From: Cohnella ginsengisoli
Lineage (GTDB): Bacteria > Bacillota > Bacilli > Paenibacillales > Paenibacillaceae
Direction of reading: 5' to 3'
Length of the DNA: 64,000 nt
Assembly: GCF_029525555.1 (NCBI RefSeq)
Contig: NZ_JAPDHZ010000003.1
Coordinates: forward strand, 1,426,001 to 1,490,000
The position numbers were made by a program, and so were the translations under genes. The stretch's first letter is position 1. Each line of letters begins with the position of its first letter. This document shows positions 10,744 through 21,600 of this stretch, in pieces. The notes beneath the pieces are model-generated. The model did no database searches. It worked only from the letters and a program-made list of their open reading frames with translations, and was not told the DNA's origin.

Positions 10744-12964
10744 TTATGCTCGAATGACCGGCACGCCTTCCGGCGCCTCGATCGCAAGCTCCCCATGCGC
10801 GTAAGCGATACGGATCGTGCCCGTACGCACGCGGCACGCGAAGTCGAAGCGCTCCAGTTCGTCCGGGATCCGCGGCGCCAGCCTGATGGCTTTCCACCCC
10901 GGAGCCGCGGGCTTCAGACCCATGATTTCTTCGATGAACAACGGAATGGGCGCGCTGGCCCATGGATGGCACAGGCTGGTGTTCCACTTCTGCTCCTTGC
11001 CCCACGCCTCGAAGCAAGTCGTCGCACCTTCTTTTACCATGTTCCCCCCATGAACGTTCGTCCTCGGCCGTCAACCTGGCGTACACGTAATCCGTCTCGC
11101 CTGCCGCCGCCAGCGCCTTCAGCAGGAAGTAGGAAAAGTAAACGCCGCAGTTCATATTCCTGCTCTTGAGCCAGGAGATGACGGACGACACGGCGTCGTC
11201 CGGCACGAGCCCGAACAGCAGCGGCAGCGCGTTCGCGTGCAGGGAAGCGTGCTGCGACCCGACCGCGTCGACGAATCGCCGGTTGCCTGCGTCGTAGAAC
11301 GCTTGCAGGAATTCGTCGCGATACCGCTCCAGCCCGTCCGTTGATTCATCCGAATCCGGGTCCATCCCTAATGCCGCGCGGATGTCGGCAAGCGTCTTGC
11401 GCGCGCCGTAGTAGAAGGCGTTGACCACGTTGTGGCAGCCGGGGCCCACCGGACGCGTGAGCGTAAAGTCGTAGCCGTCGCGCAGCCCGTCCGGCCAATC
11501 GACGAGGTTCCATTTGTCGTAGACATTTTCGAGCAGCCCGCTGGGTCCGCGGTAGCGATCGAAATACCGGATCATCGCGCTTGCGACGGGCTCCATCTCG
11601 CGCAGGAAATCCAAGTCTCCGCTATGACGGTAATATTCGAGCAGCTGCATGGGCCACTGAAAGGAAAAATCGGCGATCTCCTGCATGTAGCTTCCCGGCG
11701 CTACCGCCATGCCGCCCGGGCATATATGCTGCGCGGCAATCGCAAAATCGGCGAGCGCCTTCTTAACCATCCGCAAGTCGCCCGTCGCATATAGATGGGC
11801 GTGCATGATCACCGTGTTGTCGCCCAGATACTGCCCTTTCTCGCGGCTCGGGCAGTCGACGAACTGCTCCTGCGTGCCGTAGCGCAGGCCGTTCCGGCAG
11901 ATCGTCCACACCTGCTTAAGCATTTCGTCCGATGCGTCGAACTTGCAGGCGTCGCTGTCAACGGGATAATGGCGGACGATCGCGGCGAACGAGTCCGACC
12001 GGATCGCGGCGGGCGAGCCGATGACCTCGACGTAGCGAAACGCTTTGTATTCGAACGGCTCCAGCGCGTCAAGCTCGCCAGACAGCGTCCACCATTCGCG
12101 GTACTTGCAGTTGCAGCGCATGTCGTACCGAACATGCTCGCCGGTATCGTCCAGTTCCTCCCCGCATCGGATCTCCAGCCGCTCGCCGCGCGTGCCGCGC
12201 GCTTCCATGACGAACTGGCCGGTCAGCTCCGTGCCGAAATCGATCAGGTAACGTCCGGGCTCCGGATTGGCTACCGACGCGGGAGTGCGCCGATACACGG
12301 CAAGCGGCGGCGTCGGCTGCAGCGCCAGCCGATGGTCGTCGTTCTCCGCCGGACGGCAAGCCGTCCATGCGCTGTCGTCGTATGCCGGCTCCCGCCAGCC
12401 GCGCGCCTCGAGCCGGCTGTCGATATGCTCGAGAAACTGCGTCAGGAGACCGACCGTCTCCGCGGTTCCGTCGCCGTATTGGCGGGCGACGGTATATTTC
12501 CAGGTGGAGTCGCTCGCGAGCAGCAGCCGTTCGTCGGCGAACAGCTCGGCGATCATGCCCTGCCGCAAGTCGCCGCTATTGTACGCGCGATTGATCAAGC
12601 CTTGATAATACACGTGCACGGCGATCACGTTGTCGCCCGGATGCAGCCATGGCGAGACGTCCAAGCGCAAGTACGGGTAATGAAACGCATACCCCTGCGC
12701 CGGACCCTGCGCGACGAACGCGCCGTTCAGGTACAGCTTGAAATAATCGTCCGCCGAAATATCGAGCCACAACCGCTTGCCCGCGCATTCTTCCGCCCCG
12801 AGCGTAAAGACCCGGCGAACCAGCATATGCCGATTCAGCAGCTCGACCGGGTGCTCCGGCAGGTCGATCGTCTCTAGCTCCTTATGCAGCAAATGAAGCG
12901 GCGCGAGCCCGCCGAAGTCGGTGTCCTGAATCCATTTCGCCTGCCACGTCTTTGTCGTATCCAA
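10744..12964 (-). CDS. GH78 alpha-L-rhamnosidase (frame broken once)
   Basis: Hydrolyses terminal alpha-L-rhamnose. The corrected product is 739 residues with an N-terminal sandwich containing NGAFVAQGPAQG, an Fn3-like concanavalin-type domain (YLIDFGTELTGQF), the alpha/alpha-barrel with DCPSREKGQYLGD and YDKWNLVDWPDG carrying the acidic active-site residues, and a C-terminal sandwich. One base removed from the 6-C run at 11044-11049 rejoins the last ~95 residues. The open frame extends upstream to 13390, but that part overlaps the importer terminator and looks non-coding. I chose the TTG at 12962-12964 behind GAGAGGGG; the ATG at 13079-13081 is the alternative, but it lies inside a TATAAT promoter element. 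No signal peptide. Confidence 0.82.
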
Positions 12965-13079
12965 TGCGCTGCAGCCCCTCTCGCAAACTTCGTATACTTT
13001 GTACGGCCAAAGGATCAGAATCCCAATCGGCATCGGTCGCATCGCCGTAAAGGTCATCGTCCAATCAGGCGTTTTATCC

Positions 13080-13085
13080 ATTATA
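13080..13085 (-). promoter_or_regulatory. putative -10 element of the hydrolase operon
   Basis: The minus strand reads TATAAT here, ~115 bp before the chosen GH78 start and downstream of the importer terminator. No good -35 match lies 16-18 bp upstream, so a weak or activator-dependent promoter is likely, which would fit control by the AraC-type regulator. Confidence 0.4.
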
Positions 13086-13148
13086 CATTGTACTATCGCG
13101 GCTAATTTTCTGAAGGGATTTTTTTGTGCAGCGGTAAGTGTATAGCAG

Positions 13149-13181
13149 AAAAAAACGGCGCCTCCCGGAGGAATGGCGCCG
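13149..13181 (-). terminator. Rho-independent terminator after the importer genes
   Basis: On the minus strand a 7-bp GC stem (13175-13181 with 13156-13162) and a 12-nt loop are followed by seven T. It separates importer and hydrolase transcripts or causes partial termination that sets their ratio. Confidence 0.85.
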
Positions 13182-13220
13182 GCCTTGCTTACTGCCAGAC
13201 TGTGAAGCTCTTCGACTCGT

Positions 13221-14945
13221 TTACATATTCTGCTCTTTTGCCGCTTCTTTGTAAATTTGCGTTGCAGCTTCGTTGATCTTATCGAGTCCTTTATCCTTAA
13301 GCGTTTTCTCGAGTCCTTGCCAGATGCCGTCGAGCTTGGACGGGTCCTTCTCGAGGATAAATTTCGGAAGGGTTTTGCCCCATTCGGCAATGGCTTCCGT
13401 ATTGAACTTTTTCATCTCGTCCGTGCCCTTGCCGGCCGTGCGCGGATAAGTCCTTTCTGTGCCCTTAACGAGCAGATCGGCTTGCGTTTTGGCTCCGTAT
13501 TTCGCCAGCGTATCGACCACGACCGGGCTTGTCGTTTTCTGAATCCAGCTTTCCGAGAATTGCCACATCGCAAAATCGCCGTCCGACAGCGTAAATCCGG
13601 CACCATAGTTGGCCGACATTTGACGGGCATAGCCGAGGCCCACATCCTCCCAGAACGTATCCGGGTGCGTCTTGTATTGATCGACGAGCCAATCCGTCAC
13701 GACACGTTTTCCGTTCTCGACGGTATAGTACTTGCCTTCGAAGCCCCAGCCGACAAGAATTTGGTTTTCCAGCTTGAACATATCGTCATAGAACTCGATG
13801 ATGCGGACCGGATCCTTGGCGTTTTTCGTAATCGATAGCCACATTTCGCCGCCGCGATTCGCATAGGTGACTGGCGTCGCGACCATTTTCGTCTTCCCCG
13901 GCGCCACGATGTCGAACCAGACATAGGAGTGGTCGGCCATATTGTTGCTCTCCAGAGAAGCGTTACAATCGAATCCGCCTCCGAATATGACGAGTACGCG
14001 GCCCTGATTGCACTTCGTCGTAAATTGGTCTTGCGTCTGCACCAGCGATTCGGGATCGAAGAGCCCTTCCTTGTTGATTTGGTTCAAGAATTTAAAGAAG
14101 TCGGTATAGCCTGGCTCGAAGAAGCGATATCTAGCGTTCCACTGATCGTCCACGTAATAGCCTGCAGTATTCGGGAAGCCGGCATACTGGCGTGCCGCGC
14201 TATCGAAATTGTTGAACAGCTGGTTCGCTTCGCCGAAGTTGGAGAAGCCGATGGTCTTGCCGCCTCCGATCTCCGGATTTTTTTTCATATAATCCGCGAC
14301 GATTTTATGAACGTCCTCGAGCGTTTTAATCTGCGGATATCCGGCGTCCTTCAGAACGGCGGTCTGGATCGCAATCCATCCCTTTTCCAAAAGATTATTC
14401 ACCTTATCGGTCGGAGGCTGCAGCAGGCCGTATATCTTCCCGTCGTTTTTATCCTGAAGCAAGGACAAGTCGTTATGATACGCTTTCATAATGTTGGGCG
14501 CATGTTCCTTGATGAGATCCGTCAGATCGAGTACGGCCTTCGCCTGGATGTACGACTGCAGCGTGTTGTCGTGAATGTTGATGACTTCCGGATAATCTCC
14601 TGCCGCGAGCCATACATTCATCTTCGTCCGGAAGTCGCCGGTGATGATATCCCACTTGATGGTTGCGCCCGTGCGTTTCGTGATTTCCTTCGCCACGTCG
14701 CTGGACCAGTTCATGTTCGGGTTGTCGGTGTTCATCGTGAACGTGAACGGCTGCTTCTCGGCCGAGGTAGCCGACGCAGATGGCTCCGCCGACGCGGAAG
14801 CGGTTCCAGAAGCAGTCGGGCTTGGACTTGGGCTCGCGCTCTGCGAGGACTCCGCGCCGTTATTGCTCTTGGAGCATGCCGTCACCAGCATGATCGCGGT
14901 CAACAGTAAGACGCTTAACAAATTAAGCTTGCTCTTTTTCCGCAT
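13221..14945 (-). CDS. LplA-type sugar ABC transporter substrate-binding lipoprotein
   Basis: Binds an oligosaccharide outside the cell and delivers it to the two permeases encoded upstream. The 574-residue protein starts with a basic n-region and hydrophobic core ending in LVTAC, so Cys24 is the lipidated residue. A Ser/Pro/Ala-rich linker (~28-62) leads into a large family-1 solute-binding fold with the size typical of LplA-like proteins (~550 residues). GGAGG precedes the start. It contains an 8-A run that is not disrupted, showing that not every long run in the window is broken. There is no ATPase gene nearby; a shared MsmK/MsmX-type ATPase elsewhere is expected for this class. Confidence 0.9.
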   Translation of the reverse strand: MRKKSKLNLLSVLLLTAIMLVTACSKSNNGAESSQSASPSPSPTASGTASASAEPSASATSAEKQPFTFTMNTDNPNMNWSSDVAKEITKRTGATIKWDIITGDFRTKMNVWLAAGDYPEVINIHDNTLQSYIQAKAVLDLTDLIKEHAPNIMKAYHNDLSLLQDKNDGKIYGLLQPPTDKVNNLLEKGWIAIQTAVLKDAGYPQIKTLEDVHKIVADYMKKNPEIGGGKTIGFSNFGEANQLFNNFDSAARQYAGFPNTAGYYVDDQWNARYRFFEPGYTDFFKFLNQINKEGLFDPESLVQTQDQFTTKCNQGRVLVIFGGGFDCNASLESNNMADHSYVWFDIVAPGKTKMVATPVTYANRGGEMWLSITKNAKDPVRIIEFYDDMFKLENQILVGWGFEGKYYTVENGKRVVTDWLVDQYKTHPDTFWEDVGLGYARQMSANYGAGFTLSDGDFAMWQFSESWIQKTTSPVVVDTLAKYGAKTQADLLVKGTERTYPRTAGKGTDEMKKFNTEAIAEWGKTLPKFILEKDPSKLDGIWQGLEKTLKDKGLDKINEAATQIYKEAAKEQNM

Positions 14946-15024
14946 TGTTGCGACCTCCGATTTTTTTATTGATTTATTATTTCATACCGTTCTCTTCGCT
15001 TGCTAGCCCGAGACGGCAATGAAA

Positions 15025-15906
15025 TCAGTCCTTCATAGCCCCGAGCGTCATGCCTTTGACGAAGTATTTTTGCAGGAACGGATAGACGAGCAGGATCGGT
15101 ACGGTAACGAGTATCGTTAACGTCGATTTGATGGTGAGCGGCGAAATAATGCGCCTTCCCAAGCCATCTCCAGATTCCGCATTACTGGTTTCGACGGTCT
15201 GAATCATTTTCTGCAGTTCATACTGAAGGACGGCGAGCTTCTCGTTGCGGCTGTTGTACAGGTAGTTGTCGAACCAAGAGTTCCATGCGCCGACGGCGGC
15301 ATAGAGCGCAACGGTCGCCACGACTGGAAGACTGATCCAAAGAATGATCTGCGTATAGACCCGAAAATCGTTCGCGCCGTCGATATGAGCCGACTCGACA
15401 AGTCCATCGGGCAGTTGCTCGAAAAACGTTCTCATGACGAAGACGTAGAAAGCGCTCACGATACCGGGAACGATATAAACGAGAAAGGTGTTCATCAGTC
15501 CCAAATTCCTCATCAGCAGGTAGGTAGGAATCAACCCTCCGCTGACGTACATGGTGATGATGAGGGTAAAGCTGAATAGCTTACGGAATACGAACGTTCG
15601 TCGGCTGAGCACGTATGCGAGCATTCCGCAGCAGAAAACGGTCACGACCGTATGAATCACCGTACGAAGGACGGAATTAACTGCCGCCCGGGCAAGCTTG
15701 CCGTTCTCGAAAACATAAGCGTAATTTTCGAGCGTAAACTTGCGGGGAAACAAATACAGTCCGCCCTTCAAGGCATCCGAGGTCTCGTTAAGCGAAATGA
15801 TGAGTAAATAAATGAAGGGGTATACGGTCGTTAAGGCAGCCACCGCCAACAGCGCGTAGAGCACGACATCGAAGATTCGCTCACCCGTAGTCCGATGAAG
15901 AAGCAT
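15025..15906 (-). CDS. carbohydrate ABC transporter permease, LplC/YtcP type
   Basis: An intact 293-residue inner-membrane subunit with six predicted helices. The ATPase-contacting EAA-type loop is visible around ESAHIDGANDFRVYTQI. The C-terminus ends in KYFVKGMTLGAMKD, a common ending of this permease class. It lies between the other permease (41 bp upstream) and the binding protein (79 bp downstream), the standard gene order of Lpl importers. GGAGAG precedes the ATG. Confidence 0.9.
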   Translation of the reverse strand: MLLHRTTGERIFDVVLYALLAVAALTTVYPFIYLLIISLNETSDALKGGLYLFPRKFTLENYAYVFENGKLARAAVNSVLRTVIHTVVTVFCCGMLAYVLSRRTFVFRKLFSFTLIITMYVSGGLIPTYLLMRNLGLMNTFLVYIVPGIVSAFYVFVMRTFFEQLPDGLVESAHIDGANDFRVYTQIILWISLPVVATVALYAAVGAWNSWFDNYLYNSRNEKLAVLQYELQKMIQTVETSNAESGDGLGRRIISPLTIKSTLTILVTVPILLVYPFLQKYFVKGMTLGAMKD

Positions 15907-15947
15907 GTTCGGATTCTCTCCAATCGTTAAGGATAAACCGCTTTCAG

Positions 15948-16921
15948 TTAAAAGAGGTTGGATTTGTACCTTCTGGCAACGGCATTCACAATCAGGACGA
16001 GCGTCAAGCTGACGACGGAATTGAAGATACCGACGGCCGTACCGAACGAGAAGTCTCCTTCGTTAAGACCGATCCTCAGTGCCAGAATCGAGATGACCTC
16101 CGAATATTCGGCATTGATCACGTTGCCCAGCAGGAACTGAGATTCGAAGCCGCCGGTCATCAGGTAGCCGATGTCCAGGATGGTCAGCAGCACCAGCGTC
16201 GGAACGATCGAAGGGATGACGATATACTTCACGCGCTGCCAGCGGCTCGCTCCATCCACCTGCGCCGCATCGTAAAGGCCGGGATCGATGCCGGAGATCG
16301 ACGCCAAGTAGATGATCGCGCCCCAGCCGAATCCTTTCCACGTCATGATGATCGTGTGCAGAACCCAGAACCATTTGGCCTTGCCGAAAAAGAAGATCCC
16401 TTCGTTAATCCAGCCCAGCTTGATCATCAGCTGATTGACCAATCCCCCCGTCCGGAGAGAGCAGCATGACGAAGATATTCGCGACGACGACCATGGAGAC
16501 GAAGTGCGGCAAGTAAGTCATCGTCTGAACGACGCGGACGAACCCTTTACTTCTCAGCTCGCTGAGGACGATGGCGAGCCCGATGGCGCAAACGGTCCCC
16601 AATACCAGCTGCATCGAATTCATGACGATGTTGTTGCGCAAGTCCTGGAGGAAGCCGCTGTGCCCGAGCAACGCTTTAAAATGCTTAAATCCGACCCATT
16701 CGGCGCCCCACAAGCTCTGTCCGATATGGTAATCCTTGAATGCCATAAGCCAGCCCCACAGCGGCACGAACTGGAACAGCGCCAGATGCAGCATGATCGG
16801 AACGGACATCCATAATAGGACATGCTGTTTTTTTGATCTTCTTCCAAAACAGAGAGAGCCGCGATGTCCTCCTGCTGTTTGTTGGAATCGTTTTCAATTC
16901 TGAAACAGCCTTCATGCTCAT
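15948..16921 (-). CDS. carbohydrate ABC transporter permease, LplB type (frame broken twice)
   Basis: First gene of the importer operon. With one base removed at a T run (~16828-16834, 7 to 6) and one at a C run (16444-16449, 6 to 5) it is a 323-residue permease with six helices and the EAA loop DAAQVDGASRWQRVKYI. The N-terminus is a short basic cytoplasmic tail ending WKKIKK. Three ATGs lie close together; the one at 16919-16921 is spaced best behind GGAGGA. The substrate is probably the same oligosaccharide that the GH78/GH105/GH2 enzymes trim. Confidence 0.87.
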
Positions 16922-17027
16922 TCCCATTCCTCCATCCTGTTGGACCTATTTTATCATCCGGCGAGAACCGCTTTATATCTCTTAAAATTGTTGTTTACTA
17001 GGTGATTTTTAAACTTCGGGAAGAATC

Positions 17028-17060
17028 CATTTAGGGGGGTCAAAACTGACCCCCTAAATG
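17028..17060. promoter_or_regulatory. inverted repeat between divergent genes
   Basis: The arms at 17028-17042 (CATTTAGGGGGGTCA) and 17047-17060 (TGACCCCCTAAATG) are perfect complements apart from one extra G, with a 4-nt loop. The repeat lies between the start of the importer operon (minus) and the ACT-MFS gene (plus). It has no T tract and no gene end beside it, so an operator or the scar of a small mobile element is more likely than a terminator. Confidence 0.55.
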
Positions 17061-17156
17061 ATAAACCTGCCCTATAGGAAGCCTTCCGGCGCGGATGCTA
17101 CAATGAATGGACATTTTTCGGCTTTCTGCGAAAGCGGGAAAGGAGCGCATGTCCTC

Positions 17157-18579
17157 ATGGCTACCCATGTCGTTTCATTAACGGTAAACAATCGGCCCGG
17201 CGTGCTGGCGAGCGTCTCGGAGCTGTTCGGGCGAATCGGCTGCAATATCGAGAAACTGTCGGTCCGTTCCGGCAAGAAGCCGGCTATCGCGCGGATGAAG
17301 GTGGCGGTCTCGATCGATGCCGGCAGTCTGGAAGGCGTGACCGCGCGTCTGGCGGGGCTGCTCGACGTGATCCAGGTCAAGACCAAAGCGCGGCGCCATT
17401 GGCGCGAGCCGATCGCGATCGGCAGGACCGCCGCCTTCTGGATCGTCGCCTACAGCTTGTTCATCACGCTGTTCGGCACGAATCTGCCGGCCCCGCTCTA
17501 CGCGCTGTACCGGGCGCAGTGGCATCTGCCGCCGGCGGCCATGACGCTCCTGTTCGCCGCCTATGCCATCGTCGTCATTCCCGTCATCCTCGTCGCAGGG
17601 CCATTGTCGGATCGAATCGGACGGGGCAAGCTGCTGCTTTCCGGCATCCTGTTCGCCCTGCTCGGCTCGGTTTTTTTCCTCTTGTCCGACGGACCGGTCA
17701 TGCTGGTGCTGTCCCGCATGCTGCAGGGGGGTATCGGTCGGCATCATGAACGGGGTCGCGGTGGCGGCCATGACGGAGCTGGGCGGCCTGCAGGCGCGGA
17801 GCCAGGCCGCTCTCGCGGGCTCCGCGGCCGTGACCGCCGGCAATGCGCTCGGCCCTGTCGTATCCGGCTTCCTGGGCGAGCTCGCCGCGTATCCGACGCG
17901 CCTTCCCTTCGCGCTTCATGCGATACTGGTCTTTCCGGGCATCGTCGGGCTCTGGCTGATCGGAAATAAAGGCAAGCCGGCGAGCGGCAAGATACGGATC
18001 CGATGGCCCTCCGTGCCGCGCGCGATTCGCCCCGCGCTGTATACGGCGGCGGGGACATCGTTCATCTCCTGGTCCATCATGAGCCTGGTCACGGCGATCC
18101 TCCCGGCTTACCTCCCCGATATCGTCGGCGAATCGAGCCTGATCGCCTCCGGCGTCGGGCTTGCCCTTGTTCTCGGACTGTCCGCCTGGGCCCAGATCCG
18201 GAGCGGTCGCTACCCGCTGCTCGCCAATCTGACGGTCGGCTACCTGCTGCTCGCGACGGGGCTTGCCGTGCTTCTCGGCGCCGCGGCTGCCAAATCTCCC
18301 GCGCTGCTCGCGCTGTCCGCCGTCATGCTCGGGCTGGGCCATGGCCCCTGCTACGCCCGAAGCCTTCGCTACGTCAACGAATCCGTGCCGGATGCGTATC
18401 GCGCGCAGGCCGTATCGATCTATTACGGGGTGACTTATATGGGCGTCAGCCTTCCGATCCTCGGGCTCGGCATCGTCGCGCAGCGGCTCGGCCTCTTGCC
18501 CGCCATCTGCCTATTCGCCGGCGCGACGGTCGGCCTGATGGCATGGAGCTTGCACCGTTGGAGGCGGCACCTCGCCTGA
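17157..18579 (+). CDS. MFS transporter with N-terminal IlvN-like ACT domain (frame broken once)
   Basis: Residues 1-80 form an ACT domain very close to the N-terminal half of the acetolactate synthase small subunit: VVSLTVNNRPGVLASVSELF, then NIEKLSV and ARMKVAV. The same open frame runs directly, with no stop or new start codon, into an MFS transporter of ~390 residues with about 12 helices and the loop motif GPLSDRIGRGK between helices 2 and 3. The corrected product is 473 residues. The single break (6-G run at 17725-17730, 5 restores it) lies within the transporter half, well after the fusion point. ATG 17157-17159 follows AAAGGAG. The ACT domain would be cytoplasmic and could let an amino acid gate or regulate transport. 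Substrate unknown. Confidence 0.82.
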
Positions 18580-18608
18580 CCGCGTCGGTTTGACCGCGCC
18601 CGCCAAAA

Positions 18609-18655
18609 GAAAGAACCGCCGGATCAGCCGTTAAGCTGATGCCGGCGGTTCTTTT
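18609..18655. terminator. bidirectional Rho-independent terminator
   Basis: A 12-bp stem (AAGAACCGCCGG with its complement) plus an inner CAG/CTG pair ends in TTCTTTTTCTT on the plus strand and a T-rich tract on the minus strand. It serves the ACT-MFS gene and the convergent giant secreted protein. Confidence 0.85.
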
Positions 18656-18682
18656 TCTTGCTTTCGTTTACGGCTTATTCAC

Positions 18683-21600
18683 TCAGTACACTTCCAGCTC
18701 CGCAAGCTGCATTCTGTAGTAATTGGAATCGCTCGGATTTTGACGCAAGCTGGTCCCCGTCACCTTGACATAACGGGCCTGTGCCGATGCGAAGCTGAAG
18801 GACTGTACGGTTCCTCCCGGCATCGGATAGGCAGTGCGGCTTACGACTTCGTTCCAAGTCGTTCCGTCGGTGGAAACTTGGATCGTAAAATCGACAGGGA
18901 AGCCATATCCCGCGTTCCCCGTATCGTTACGGGGGGTATAAGCTGACCTGGCTAACCGCCGCCGCCGTTCCCAAGTCCACCATGATCCATTCGGTATGAT
19001 TGGAAGTAAGCGAATTGTTGCTGGTCCACCCGAATTTGCCGGCTATGGAATTGCGTTCGCCGTCAACCGCTTTCCCTACGGCCCAATTCGTACTATTGTA
19101 AGTGCTGCTTGCCGTGACCGTCTTCCCCAACGCCAGATTGGCAAGAGGCGCTGCGGACGCTTGCGAGGAGTTCGCGCTCTCGCCTCCGTTATAAAGGGAG
19201 CTGACCACGTAATAATACGTCGTCCCGTTCGTCACGGTCTGATCCGTGTACGTGACCGCCGTGACGCTCGTCGCGATCGTCGTATATGGACCGCCGCTGA
19301 CCGTGCCTCGCTTCAGGTTGTAGCCGGTCGCGCCGCTCACTGCCGTCCAGCCGACGGTCACGGAACCGCCGCCCCCTGTTGCCGTGACGCCCGTCGGCAC
19401 GGGATTGGGCACGGTGACGGACGCTGCCGCCGAATCCGGGCTCGTGCCGCCGGCGCTAACGGCCGCGACGACATAATAATAAGTCGCGCCTGCGGCAACG
19501 GTACTATCCGTGTAAGCGTTCGTCGTGACGCCTGTCGCCAGGGACGTGTAAGGGCCGCCGCTGACCGTCGCGCGCTTCACGTTGTAGCTCGTCGCGCCGG
19601 CCGAGACGTCCCAGCTCAGCTGGACGGCGCCGCCGTAGACGCTGCCCGTGACGCTGGTCGGCGCCAGCGGCGCCGCGCTCACTTCGTCCGCGCCGATATC
19701 GTAGGCGGCGCCGGTCGGACGCTGCTGGCCGTCCATGTCGGTCGGGACGTCCGCCGGCAGCGAAGCGCCTGCATCGATCGCGAGCTGCGCGGTGGACGGA
19801 TTGAGATGGTAGTTGCCTCCGGCCGGGTTGATCAGCCAGCTCGATGAAGCGTTAACGATGTTGTTGCCGGATGTCGCGGTACCTCCATTGCGGAGCTTGA
19901 CATCCTTATCCATCAAGTTGTTGCGGATGTCGCCGCTGCTCTCCGCGTAGCGAGACTCGACGCCGCCGACATTCACGGTCGGCGCGATGTTAAGCATCGT
20001 GTTGTTGTACACCTTGAAGCCGTTCGCCTTGTTCATGTAGACAGCCGCATCCGACGTACCGTACACCACGTTGTTGCGCATGATGCCGCCGCGGTGTTCG
20101 TAAGTCGTGTCGCCGTTGCGGAACAAGGTCGGCCCGGTGCCTCCGCCCCCGAATGACATGGCGATGAAGCTGTTCAGGAATACGTTGTTCTCCACGATCG
20201 TATCCATCGAGTTGCCCTTGGCGAAGAACGCATAGGCTACGCCGTCATTCAGGCCCTTGGCGTTCTGGAACGTATTGCCGCGAATGACCCAACCCTTCGA
20301 AGCGACCAGGTCGATCCCTTCCACGACGCCGCGTTGACCGGAGGTCGTGTAGCCGATCACCGAATTCTCGATGACCCCGTAATCCGCGTAAGGCAGGTCC
20401 GGACTGCCGCCCGAAGTCGACTTGAAGCCGCCTTCGCCGTTGTCCCACGTCTTCAGATGATCGGCGTGGAAGTAGTCCGAGCCGCTGTTCACCTGAACCG
20501 AATGGAAGTACGAATCGCGAATCGTCATGTTCTTGATGGTGACATAGTCCGCATCGTTCACCTTGAAGTTGATGTCGAGCGAAGAGTTGTTGATGCCCAT
20601 GCCGACGACGACCGTATCGTTGTAGTTCGTCGTCGCCCCTTGAATCGTAATGTTGTTTTTGCCGTCGATCGAAATGGTAGCCGTCTGATTGTACGTGCCT
20701 GCAGCGAGCGTAATCACCCGTCCGCCGGCCGGCGCGCCATCGATCGCCTGCTGAAGCTGAGCGAGCGAGGTGACGGTCACCGCATCCGATACAGGCGTAT
20801 TGGTCGTGGCCGTTACGACGTTAGACAGTGCCGAATAGTTTCCGGCGTCGTCGAACGTTTTGACGGCGAAGTAGTACGTGACGCCGGTATTCAGCTGATT
20901 GACTTGGAATTTCATCGCCGAGCCCGCATCCTTCTGCGCGAGCTCATCCTCGGCTTGCGTAGCCGTCGCCCAGTTCGCATCGGTGATCGGAGACGTCGAA
21001 TAGCGAACGTCGTAACCCGCAGCCTTATACAACATACCGTCATTGCCCGGAGCGGTCCAGGTCAGTTGGACGCTGCGGATGTTCGGCGCCACGGCTTGCA
21101 GATCGGCAATCGCGGCAGGCGGCGTCGGATCGGATGCCGGCGTCGACACCGACCACACGTTCGAGATTGCCGATACGTTGGTCGCCTCGTCGATGGCGCG
21201 CATGGCGAAATAATACGTCGTCGCCGGCGTCAGTCCGGATACGGCCAGCGTCTGCGCGGTGCCGGCGGCTTGCGGGACCGGCGCGTTCGTCAGTTTCACC
21301 GCATCGTTCCAGTTGTTTTCGGTAATCGGCGCCGTATGATAGCGGATATCGTAGGCAGCCGCCGTTCCCGTGGACCCGTCGTCGCCCGGCGCGGTCCAGC
21401 TCAGCTTCGTCGTCTTCCAGGTCGTCTGGCTGCCGGACAGATTCGCGACCGCGGCAGGCGCGACGCTATCGCCCGGATCGGCGTAGACCTCGATCTCGAC
21501 CGGCGTATTGACCGCATTGTAAGTCTGATTGACCCGAACGTGCCCGTTGGCCGAGAAGCGGACGTAACGGGCATTGATCGTCGACGAAAGCGCGATCGTC

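Noticed and set aside
12965..13390. N-terminal extension of the GH78 frame back to 13390
   Set aside because: It crosses the importer terminator and part of the binding-protein gene on the same strand, is basic and low in similarity to any domain, and has no ribosome site.
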